From the NCBI GenBank assembly GCA_001584585.1, contig LSYV01000016.1, positions 2,048,985 through 2,063,858 on the forward strand: a stretch of DNA of 14,874 bases. Reading direction: 5' to 3'. The notes under the pieces were generated by a model that worked only from the letters and a program-made list of their open reading frames with translations, had not been told where the DNA came from and made no database searches. Position numbers and translations under genes: made by a program. Below, one piece after another: positions 1-7,693 of the stretch. This DNA comes from Gonium pectorale (Eukaryota; Chlorophyta; Chlorophyceae; Chlamydomonadales; Volvocaceae). Position 1 is the first letter of the stretch. Every line of letters starts with the position of its first letter.

Positions 1-75
1 CTCCCCTTCCCCCCTCCCCCCTCCCCCCCTCCCCTCCCCTCCCTCCCTCCCTCCCCTCCCTCCCTCCACCCCTTC
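1..75. repeat. C/T homopyrimidine tract in intron
   Basis: An almost pure run of C and T (CCCTCCC/CTCC units) on the plus strand. It lies in the 3' part of the intron before the first exon in the window, so it may serve as an extended polypyrimidine tract, although the acceptor at 137 is some 60 bases further on. Mirror-symmetric pyrimidine tracts of this kind can form triplex DNA; that is general knowledge, not something shown here. Confidence 0.85.
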
Positions 76-137
76 CCTCGCCGTCCTTACCCCCGCCCGC
101 ACCGCTGCTGCCGTACACCGCGCCGCACGCCGTACAG

Positions 138-839
138 GTATGACGGCGAGATGTTTGTCAAGCCGCCCGAGGTGCTCATGCGCGACCGGCTGCTGGGCAC
201 CTACGAGGTGAAGCCCGTGCTGGCCAAGCTGCGCAGCACGCTGCTGGGCAGCGCGGGCGTGCTGCTGGCGTCGGCGGTGCTGCTGTTCGGGCTCATCCGC
301 GCGGGGTCGGACGCTGACGGCATGTACGGTGAGTCGGGGGAGGGGCCGTGGAGCGGGGCGCGGTGAGGGGGTCGCAGGGGCAGATCCGAAGCGGCGCCGC
401 GGCACAGTGGGTGAAAAGGGGGGGCGGCGCGCGGGACACCAGAGCCTGGCGGCGCGCCGGGTTCGGGTTGCGGACGGGGGAACCGCGGGACAGCGGCGGC
501 GCAGGCAGCGGTTGCAGAGCCGGGCGTCGTTGTCGTTGTCGTGGCCTACTCCATGTTACTGCCGCTGCTACTGCTCCCCTTGTCATCACCACTCCCGCCC
601 CCGCTGTCGCCCCTGCTTCCCTGCTCGCCCCAGGCCGCGGCGCCGCGCGCGTGCCCCGGCAGGTGCTGGCGGACGGCGTGCTCTACTCGCCCCGCGTGTC
701 CGACCTCAACCAGCTCGCCACCGACGACGACGCGGCGGCGGCCGAGGCGGAGGCGCAGGGCTCCGTGCCCGGGTACTGCGGGGACCGGGCGCTGAGGGCG
801 TACGCGGGCGGGCAGTACTGCGCCAAGTTCGACCGCTAA
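138..839 (+). CDS. 3' end of a single-pass membrane protein, function unknown (5' partial)
   Basis: Two exons are visible: 138-328 and 634-839, stop TAA at 837-839. The first follows an acceptor ending CGTACAG at 137 and enters with one base of a split codon. The intron 329-633 starts GTGAGT and ends CCCCAG, and the frame is kept across it (codon Gly split 1+2). The visible part is 131 residues. Local residues 5-34 are charged and include VKPPEVLMRDRLLGTYEVKP. Residues 35-53 form one strongly hydrophobic segment (LLGSAGVLLASAVLLFGLI), a likely membrane helix. After it comes a soluble tail with an acidic/alanine patch (DDDAAAAEAEA) and two cysteines near the C-terminus (PGYCGDR, GQYCAKFDR*). 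I do not recognise the family; a thylakoid or other organelle membrane protein is possible but unproven. Upstream exons lie outside the window. Confidence 0.75.
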
Positions 840-1447
840 CCGCTAACCACTAGCTGGGGCGCGTGTGCGTTGCAGTTGGGGGGTTTTGAGAGGGGGGGAG
901 GGAGGGTTGTAGGTTGGAGTTGAGGCCATGGTGGGCGCTGGTGGTTGTCGGGAGCAGGAGCAACCGAGCGGGTGGGCAGCGGCGGGCGGGGGGGGGATTA
1001 GGTGGTAGTTGGTGGGTTGGTGGGTGCCGTTGTAGGGGCGGGGCGCGGTGCGTGGCGGAGCGCCGGGCTGCGTGGCTGGGGTGCCTGGTGCAGCGGACGC
1101 GCGGAGGGGGTGCGCGCTGGCGGCGGCGCGCGTCTGCGGTTGGGCGTCAGGGGGTAGCTGGGGCACGGTGCGGTGGCCCAGTCCGCCGCCAAAAAAGCAG
1201 TTGAAACAGGGCGGCTGGTTAGGTTGGTTGAGCGGTTGCCGTTGGCAGTTGGCGGCTACGAGCTGTTGGGGGCTGGCATGGAGAGGATACCATGTAGGGT
1301 AGCCCCCACTCTTGACAGCAAGTGGGGCTGCTGGCTACACTTAAACATGTGCCGCGGTTATAGCAGTGGTGCTGACCGTGAATTGCACGACAGAAATATG
1401 ACGCTGTGGCAGAGGATCCGTGTGTCAGTGAGCAGGTGTGCACCTGA

Positions 1448-1465
1448 TGCTGCTGCTGCTGCTGC
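1448..1465. repeat. (TGC)6 trinucleotide repeat
   Basis: Six perfect TGC units within the presumed 3' UTR. A simple sequence repeat with no other evident role. Confidence 0.9.
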
Positions 1466-2251
1466 CCGGGGGCTGGCCGCAGGGAGGCGGTGGGCTTCGG
1501 CCCGGGCTGTGGGCTGCCGCCGGCGCCGCCCGAGTTCGTCGACGAGGCAGGGGCGTCGTCGTAGTGAGGAGGAGGGGACGGAGCCAATGCCCCCTTGCGC
1601 GGCGGCCGAAGCACTGCTCGGCGCCTAAGCGGCTCCGGCGGCTTGCTGCGCCTGATACGATGGGCGCGCGATAGAGCCGAGCAGCTCGTGTGCGGCGCCC
1701 GGTAGCCGGCAGGGTGCAGCTCCTGCGGCCTGTGGCTCCGGACTCGCTTTACCCTCTGGCATTCTGCGGGGCAGCGCGCGCTCGGGGCCGTTGGGGGCTG
1801 GCAGAGCCTTGTGAAGGAGAGGAGGAAGAGGAGCGCTTGTACTGAACCAGAGGGTGTCGTTATGCTTCGCCCTGGCTGCCTGTGGGGCTCGGTTCGTGGT
1901 GGTGCGCGGCGGTCGCGGGGTTTGGGGCTTGGGGGTGGACGGGCGTGCCTGGTCGGGCGGCCATCCCGCCTGCTGCAGGCCAGATCCTTGCTGTGTGATG
2001 GGCACATAGGCACTGAGGTGGTTATGGCAGGTGCTGATGAGGAGCGCTCGGGGGTACATCGTACACGCTATGCCCGCGGTCTCCGTTGGAGAGGGTACAA
2101 AAGAGACATGGGGGCTTTTTGAGGGCGCTGGAAGGACGGGTGTGCGGGTGCCTAGTGCTCTGCGTTGACGGAAGGGTACGCAGGGACTGAATGCAAGAGC
2201 ACGTGGAAGATACCGTGCCCTTATTGCTCGGCCCCGGAAGGGGCGTGGGCA

Positions 2252-2256
2252 TGTAA
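2252..2256 (+). terminator. Polyadenylation signal TGTAA
   Basis: TGTAA is the usual poly(A) signal of volvocine algae. This is the first one on the plus strand after the stop at 839, and it sits about 150 bases before the presumed TATA element of the next gene. Cleavage would be expected 10-20 bases downstream. Confidence 0.55.
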
Positions 2257-2397
2257 GCAGCAGCACCGAGCCGTGCCCTTGGACTGAGCGCCTGATGTCG
2301 GCATTGTGCGTTGTGGCATGGTGTGGCGGACTGTACGGCCGTACGGAGAGTGCGTGCCTGTACACGCTTTCGTGTGTCATAGCGGCCCTTCGTTGGC

Positions 2398-2403
2398 TTA
2401 TAA
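2398..2403 (+). promoter_or_regulatory. TATA-like element for the FOR20 gene
   Basis: TTATAA lies 107 bases before the FOR20 start codon at 2510, placing a likely transcription start near 2430 and a 5' UTR of about 80 bases. It is the only TATA-like word in the short gap between the upstream poly(A) signal and the start codon. Position is the only support. Confidence 0.4.
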
Positions 2404-2509
2404 CGGCGCCTGTCGTCTCGCGCATCCCCTCACGTGAGGTCCGCAACTATACTTGTGTGGCTTCGGGACAGGCCACTTCGCATCAGGTTAAGCAACCGGA
2501 CCTGCCAGG

Positions 2510-3402
2510 ATGGCGTCCGTAGAGGAGCTCAAAGACGGTTAGTTCTACTGTTAAGCTATTGCCCAACAGGATGAAGTCCGACCTCGCGCGATTGCATTTT
2601 CAGCGCTCCGCGAGAACCTCGAGCGCAGCGGAAAGCTTCGGAAGCTCAAGGCGCAGCTGAGAGCGGATGTTTTCCACGCGCTCGACAACTCCGAGGCATG
2701 GCCAGCTGTCAGGCCTCAAACCGACAGCTGCGCATCTGGCTGACAGCTCCTCAACCTTTCACAGGTGAACAAAGGGGCCGCGCCACAGCTATCGAATGAA
2801 AATCTGCTGATAAACGAGCTGATTCGGGAATACCTGGTACGTGCATGGACGGCATCGTGTCGTTGCGAAACCATGCTCATCAACCAACACGCCCGCAGGT
2901 CTACAACCAGTACCGCGGGACCGTGTCCGTGTTCCTCCCAGGTGGGAAAAACGCACCATCCGTTCCTTCATGGACCCGGCAGACTGTTCTGTTGCCAAAA
3001 CCATCAGCGCCACCAACTTCGCAGGGTTCGCGTGGGACGCTGGTCGTGACTGAGTGATATCTGCCCCCCCTGCCGTCCCCCACAGAGTCCGGGCAGCCAG
3101 GAGTCCGGCCCTTTGACCGCGCATTCCTCGCCTCACACCTCAACGTGCCGGAGGGGCCCAACTCTGTGCAGCTGTAAGTGCTGCGCTTTCGCGTGAGGGT
3201 CCTTGCGTGTAACTGCGGCACTATCGGTATTACGCGGCCACACCTGCTCCATGTGGCCTCCTCTGTGCGCTGTTTCAGTCCCACGCTATACAGACGTGTG
3301 GCTTGACTCCTTCAATGTTGACACAGGCCGCTGCTGTACTCCCTGGTCGAGCTCGCCGCCAAGGGCCGAACGCAGCCTCCGCAGCCGCTCAAGACCCTCT
3401 GA
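2510..3402 (+). CDS. FOR20: FOR20/FOPNL (CEP20) centriolar LisH protein
   Basis: FOR20 is a conserved centriole/basal-body protein; in ciliates it is needed for basal-body docking and transition-zone assembly, and in animals it acts at centriolar satellites. Six exons: 2510-2537, 2604-2695, 2765-2836, 2899-2941, 3086-3173, 3327-3402 (stop TGA), giving 132 residues. The start ATG (context CCAGGATGG) opens MASVEELKDALRENLERSGK, matching the N-terminal FOP-like helix. Residues 53-64 (NLLINELIREYL) and 65-80 form the LisH domain, followed by ESGQP and, further on, LPLLYSLVELA, both landmarks of the family. Human FOR20 is longer (about 174 aa); the basic/Pro tail here is short. All introns are GT-AG except intron 2, whose best donor is GC at 2696; a GT donor at 2708 would add four residues (AWPA) in frame. 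Identification is from motif recall, not a search. Confidence 0.9.
2704..2748. repeat. Inverted repeat in FOR20 intron 2
   Basis: AGCTGTCAG at 2704-2712 is the perfect reverse complement of CTGACAGCT at 2740-2748, with a 27-base loop. A second partner, GACAGCTG at 2723-2730, can pair with CAGCTGTC at 2703-2710. The left arm covers the alternative donor GT at 2708-2709, so a hairpin in the pre-mRNA could mask it. Confidence 0.6.
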
Positions 3403-3611
3403 GTGCCCAAGCTGAACCGAACACACGAATGCAACTGATGTCTCTGCTCACGCGCCTGTACTGTACCTGTTGCTGTCAGCCGGCGATGGTTGCTGGCCTG
3501 TATACTGTGCATGATTTGGCGCGATGCACTCACAGCCGTACATAGGAGACGAACGCTGTTGCTGTGGACTTCGCTTCTGCAGTGACACAAGCAAGGGGCC
3601 TATCGAGTCGA

Positions 3612-3616
3612 TTACA
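3612..3616 (-). terminator. Polyadenylation signal TGTAA (minus strand) of the convergent gene
   Basis: Plus-strand TTACA reads TGTAA on the minus strand. It is the first such word downstream of the minus-strand stop codon at 4263-4265, implying a 3' UTR of about 650 bases. Confidence 0.5.
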
Positions 3617-3800
3617 TAAATCGTGAATGCTCAACTCTTCATTCGGGGCAGCGGCGCTTATGCACTGCACGACAATGCTAGGGGTGAAGGGCTTCCCCAC
3701 AACAGCTGGCCCTGGGTAGCAACGAACAAGGGCACCATAAGGAAATCTTCCACCTGCCACCGACGCTATTATCTTGTTCACGCGTGTGGAACCGCCATGC

Positions 3801-3805
3801 TGTAA
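3801..3805 (+). terminator. Polyadenylation signal TGTAA of FOR20
   Basis: First plus-strand TGTAA after the FOR20 stop codon, about 400 bases downstream. A second copy follows at 3837-3841 and could be an alternative site. Confidence 0.5.
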
Positions 3806-3819
3806 GATGGCCATGGTTC

Positions 3820-4262
3820 GAGATGTGTCAATATTATGTAACGAGCACTTGGCAGTGTTCGAGACACACGTGCCACGTGCAGTCCTCACAAAATCCGCCT
3901 GCAGGAGAGTGCCCTCCGTCACGAAAATGATGCGCTCCCTGTTGCAGACCCACAGTTCCGCCAACGTTTGCCTCCCAGATTGTTGGTCACGAATCACACC
4001 GTACACACGGTCGCAGCCCCTTTGACATCAAATGCCAAACGCCCAGCACCGGCGGCCTATATGCCGGTGATAGAGGGCCCTAAGGAATATCCTGCTTTGC
4101 CTGACCCTGGGGTTGCCAGAATGCAGCGCCAACCTAACTAACAACAGTCTCAATCATCTCCACACCCGCCTTTCCGCACTCGGTCCTACGCAGCGCACTG
4201 TCTCTCTCTCACTCAGTATGTTAATCCACATGGTGCTACGCGCCGCCGGGCGTCATGTTCAA
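3820..4262 (-). other. Presumed 3' UTR of the minus-strand membrane-protein gene
   Basis: Lies between the minus-strand stop at 4263 and its nearest TGTAA at 3612-3616. GC content is visibly lower than in the exons. It contains most of an unexplained minus-strand open frame (3530-4006, first ATG around 3812) that I do not call a gene. Confidence 0.4.
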
Positions 4263-5596
4263 TCACCGCCGGCGGCCAAAAAGCCCGGGCCCAGCCGCCG
4301 CGTTGCCGTCGTCCGCAGCCCCCATCGCGTCGAAATTGCGGCGGCGGTAGCTGCGCGCCTTGAGGTTCTGGAGTGATTGCTCCACCTCCTCCTTGGAGAG
4401 GGTCTGCTTGGTGGCGAAGGGGTGGTTCTGCGGCAGGTCAATCTCCTCCAGCGACAGCTTGTGGTTGGCCCTGCATGTGGACGGCACGTAGCCGGGGCCG
4501 AGCAGGGATGAGCAACAGGCCGTCTGGTGCGCGCCGCGATGGTCGTATGCAAGAGACCATGCTTCCACACGCTACGTACGCACGGCATGAGGCACTCCAG
4601 GGATTAAGCTTCAAAATCAGGGAAGACAAGCCAGGAGCTGGGGTACAGTCGAGGCTCGTCATGCCGCGAGGGCCACTCCGCAACATGCCAGACTGCACGC
4701 CCTGGTGGCGGTGCTGCACCATGCCCCGTACCACCCTTCCTCAGGCCAACGCAAGAGCCGCCTGCACTCACCGCTCCTTGCTGCGCCTGGCCCGAGCCGC
4801 CTCAATCGCGTCCGAGGACAGGTCCTCAATCCGCACGGTGTTCACGTCTGGAAGGCAGAGGGGAGAGGCGGGCAAGCGCAGGGTTCAATATGGGGGGGAG
4901 GGGCTGGGCGGGACTCTCGGTGCATTTCATGATATCATCCTTCGTAAGAAGAATCCTATCCGTACATTGTTGACTCCTGGGTGGGGTCGGGTTGGCGTGG
5001 GGGGCGCGGGCAAGCACGGGTGCGGGGGGGGGGCCGCACGGGAAGAGGGGGGTGAGGGGGTCGAAGTAGTCGGCGTGGGTGATTCTGCCGTCTAACGCAT
5101 TTACTATCTTACCAAACACTTCCGTTTGGCTCACCTTTCATGACGTTGGCGAGGTGCATGTTGACGCTGTACCGAGTTGTGTTCTCATCCACCCTGCAGG
5201 CGCATGGAATCAATCAGCCCCAGCTTGTATAGCTTGCGTTGTCATTGCACAGAAGCGTAGGTTGTAGCACTCTTGCTCTCTGCTGCAATGTGGTACCCGG
5301 GCCTACCCCTTGTTGTTCCTGAGCTTGTTTGCGACAAAGGCCACGAGCCCAGCGGCACCAACTACAGCCGCGATGATAGGCAGCGATGGCGCTGAGCGAG
5401 TTTGACTTGCTGAAGCGCTGGTTGTAGCGGGGTCAATTGCGACAATAGCCGTCTGGCGCGGTGCTGAGCTAGCGCTCGTGCTTGTCAGGGTAGGGTTGAG
5501 AGAGGCCTGGGCACGTGAGCATACCCGCTGCACAGCGCGAGGCCGGACAGGGCCAAGTCCACGCTGGGAGTGAAGTAGGGTGCAGGGTGAAGCCAT
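4263..5596 (-). CDS. Plastid-like single-pass membrane protein, function unknown
   Basis: Four exons on the minus strand: 5596-5307, 5193-5135, 4847-4772, 4470-4263 (stop TGA), giving 210 residues. Start ATG context is GGCAATGGCT. Residues 1-35 (MASPCTLLHSQRGLGP...) are rich in Ser/Arg/Ala without acids, like a chloroplast transit peptide, with VCSRAQAS a plausible processing region. Residues about 72-89 (LPIIAAVVGAAGLVAFVA) form one membrane helix followed by KLRNNK. The tail is soluble and charged: VDENTTRYSVNMHLANVMK, then DVNTVRIEDLSSDAIEAAR, then KLSLEEIDLPQNHPF, ending GPGLFGRRR. Introns 2 and 3 have GTGAGC and GTGAGT donors. Intron 1 (donor GTAGGC, acceptor CCTGCAG) is weaker, and an in-frame TAG straddles its first bases, so unspliced RNA would end after 97 residues. 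Phase agrees at all three junctions. I do not recognise the family. Confidence 0.7.
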
Positions 5597-5659
5597 TGCC
5601 GGAGCACGTGTGATGAGGGGATAGGGCTCTGTGAACTACTAGAAGTAGGTAGTAAACAA

Positions 5660-5671
5660 TAGATATATAGG
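5660..5671 (-). promoter_or_regulatory. TATA box of the minus-strand gene
   Basis: The minus strand reads CCTATATATCTA here (TATATA at 5669-5664), about 70 bases before the ATG at 5596. Transcription would start near 5638, leaving a 5' UTR of about 40 bases. Good position and sequence for a TATA element. Confidence 0.6.
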
Positions 5672-6313
5672 GGGCTATGGGACTCCCTCAATTCTCAATC
5701 CAACTCTGAATCCAGCGCTGGAGCGACGAGGGGCCGGTCACTGAGTAGCCAATTTACACGCACAATGATACGTGCATTCCTTCTACGCGCCCTGCTGCAC
5801 TTGACGCGCTGGCGATTGTGAAGAGCCCGCCAACTCACAGGCGCTGCAGGGGGCACGTTTAAATCATCCAGAGCAAAACCTTGATGCATTATAACCCGTC
5901 TCATGATGATATGTCGACGCGAACGACACTTTCGCGTAGGGGCTGTACCACGGGTCAGCGTCAGGATGCCAGCCCCGGCGCAGGCTTTGCCTGGCTCTCG
6001 AGCGGCTCCTGTGGATTATTATTTTACCACCAAATATCAAAAAGAAGACGGACGATGGAGGGCCTTTGCGGTTCTTCCGCTGGACGCTGGGCATGGTTGT
6101 TGGGGTTCCCGGCACGGATGCCTTTCAGTGTCCGCGGCGCCCTACTGGCAACGCCGCGCCTTTGGGTGTGTATATCCGTACAGGTGGCCTTCACTCTTAC
6201 TGTTCTACCATTTTGAAGCCTACCCAACCTCGGCACCCTCACGCACCCGGCTACCACGCGCATGAAGCACTTTTAGCTGCGAAGACAGCGTATGTAACAA
6301 GAGAAACTGCAGA

Positions 6314-6344
6314 GAGTCCGCCTCTACGGGAGTCCGCCTCTACG
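6314..6344. repeat. Two tandem 15-16 base copies
   Basis: GAGTCCGCCTCTACG occurs at 6314-6328 and again at 6330-6344, separated by one G. A local duplication in intergenic sequence. Confidence 0.85.
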
Positions 6345-6862
6345 AACATGCACACCCGAAGGCGCAATGTTCCCAGTAGGGTTTGCTGGTACAAAGCAAG
6401 GCAGGTGAAGGGACGTCCGACGTCACGAACCGCTCGCCAAAGACCCACCCATGATCTGCCTTCCTAGGGCGCGTTTGCACGCAGGAACAGCGCCCGTCTT
6501 TGCCGCTGGTGATCCCTCCGGCGTCGCGGTGGTGCGGTACAAGGCATGGCGTGCGAAGGAGATTACTAGACGGGACTTCCAAATTCCCATGGGCGCCCTG
6601 CCCGCCATCCGGGACCGCCGAGCGGCGTGATTCAGCCCCAAGAAGAACGACAAATCGGCGGAGTCGGGTACCGGCGGTGCAGGCAGCGGTCGCGGGGCAT
6701 GTAGACATGCATGGCGGTCGACGCGCAGATGCAGGCCTTAGTACTCTCTCCCCGTGTGAGCGTGTTTGAGTCGGTGCTGCGCATTTTGCAGTTGATGTAG
6801 AGGCCTACAGGATGATTCCGAACATGGTTGGGGGTGGGCAAGATGTCATGTTCTGGGGCGAT

Positions 6863-6892
6863 CCAGGGGAGATCTACCCTGGGGAGATCTAA
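6863..6892. repeat. Duplicated GGGGAGATCTA word
   Basis: GGGGAGATCTA occurs at 6866-6876 and 6881-6891, each preceded by CCA or CCT and each holding the palindrome AGATCT. Spacing is 15 bases. It could be a short tandem duplication or a paired protein-binding site; nothing else supports either reading. Confidence 0.7.
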
Positions 6893-7265
6893 CGTACCCC
6901 ATCGCATCCATTTTGGGGCAGAGCCCCCGCCGCGAAGCGGCAGGTTGGGGCGGGAAACACTGTCAAATGGCGGCTGCTGTACCTGGGATAGGCTGGGACG
7001 GCCTGATTTGGTTATGCGATGGATGTGACGATGATAACCATATGGAAGACGGGCTTTGTCCTCAGACCCATGCAGGCAGGCCTGGCAGGCCTGGGAGGCG
7101 TTGCCCATGCCGGCGAAGGCTCCCGGCCGCCTGGCGCTGCACCGCTGCTGTCTGTAGCGATGCTGCAGTGCTGGCTCTGGGAGGCGCGCAGCAGTGGCTG
7201 CACATGATTGTTGCGAAACTATCCTCACCTGCTCTGGCCCCTCAGCTGGCCAACCAGCCCCGTTA

Positions 7266-7600
7266 AGGTTCATCGTCGCAAGTCAGAGCTAGGCTAACTT
7301 ATTGGCAGCTTCAACCAGTTGTTGTTGGGCACCTTATTCAGCGGAGGAGACGTGGACCGTTACGTTACCGGTACAATTCCTACCGATAGGAACCCGGGCC
7401 CAAAGTCAAGCGACAAGCAATGGATACGATTTGAATTGCAACTAGAGGAAGCTACACTATTCGTAGATTGCGGAAGCGCAGAGCATCCTGGTAATAATCG
7501 TAACGTAATACCGGTATCAAGTAACCTAGTGGCGCACAAAATTCGTTTCGGCCACCTTTCGCTATAGTAATAGAATAGCGCACAATTAGCCTGCAGGTAC
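7266..7600. other. Low-GC island upstream of the VIT gene
   Basis: By hand count 7381-7560 is about 47% GC (84 of 180), clearly below neighbouring sequence. A plus-strand open frame runs from about 7319 (no ATG) to the TAG at 7565-7567; its translation is more polar and protein-like than the shadow frames nearby (for example KSSDKQWIRFELQLEEA) and uses many A/T-ending codons. It may be a remnant of inserted DNA, or simply promoter sequence. Confidence 0.4.
7563..7570 (+). promoter_or_regulatory. TATA-like element of the VIT gene
   Basis: TATAGTAA lies about 130 bases before the VIT start codon. A start site near 7595 would give a 5' UTR of about 100 bases in which 7694 is the first ATG. Confidence 0.4.
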
Positions 7601-7693
7601 CCTTGAACGCAACATTCACCGTTGAAGTTCGAACAAACGGCTCGCCGCGGGAAGGTCGGGCCCGTGCCGGCAATCCGTGTAACTGCAAATCAG

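Larger units (their letters stand above)
840..2270 (+). other. Presumed long 3' UTR of the upstream membrane-protein gene
   Basis: No supported exon lies here on either strand. The first plus-strand TGTAA after the stop at 839 is at 2252-2256, so the transcript may run about 1.4 kb past its stop, long but within the range of green-alga 3' UTRs. The stretch holds G-rich low-complexity sequence (about 880-1050) and a (TGC)6 run at 1448-1465. Large minus-strand open frames (1219-2013 and 1625-2446) overlap each other in different frames, which points to GC-driven openness rather than coding. Confidence 0.5.
3403..3820 (+). other. Presumed 3' UTR of FOR20
   Basis: Sequence after the FOR20 stop up to the first plus-strand TGTAA at 3801-3805; a second TGTAA is at 3837-3841. 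No supported coding sequence on the plus strand. The last part overlaps the predicted 3' end of the convergent minus-strand gene. Confidence 0.5.
5700..7265. other. Intergenic region without a supported gene
   Basis: Between the minus-strand promoter at about 5.67 kb and the low-GC island before the VIT gene I find no splice-consistent exon chain, RNA gene or terminal-inverted-repeat element. Open frames of up to about 210 codons occur on both strands but overlap one another and look low-quality. Small features include a 16-base tandem duplication near 6314-6344, a hairpin GCATGT-AG-ACATGC at 6698-6711, two nearly identical words around AGATCT at 6863-6892, and GGCAGGCCTG repeats near 7075-7095. 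Confidence 0.5.

Noticed and set aside
1625..2446. 273-codon minus-strand open frame
   Set aside because: It overlaps a 264-codon frame in another phase (1219-2013), lacks domains or a clear signal, and is rich in Pro/Arg/Ala/Ser as expected from GC-rich noncoding sequence.
5303..5596. Independent 97-aa single-exon gene
   Set aside because: An in-phase splice from 5307 to 5193 continues into three further exons, and no minus-strand poly(A) signal separates the parts. Kept only as an intron-retention alternative.
5903..6265. 120-codon plus-strand frame and overlapping minus-strand frames
   Set aside because: Composition and lack of splice or start context look random; several frames on both strands are open here.
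6632..7273. 213-codon minus-strand frame
   Set aside because: No domain, no promoter and no nearby minus-strand poly(A) signal; overlapped by open plus-strand frames of similar quality.
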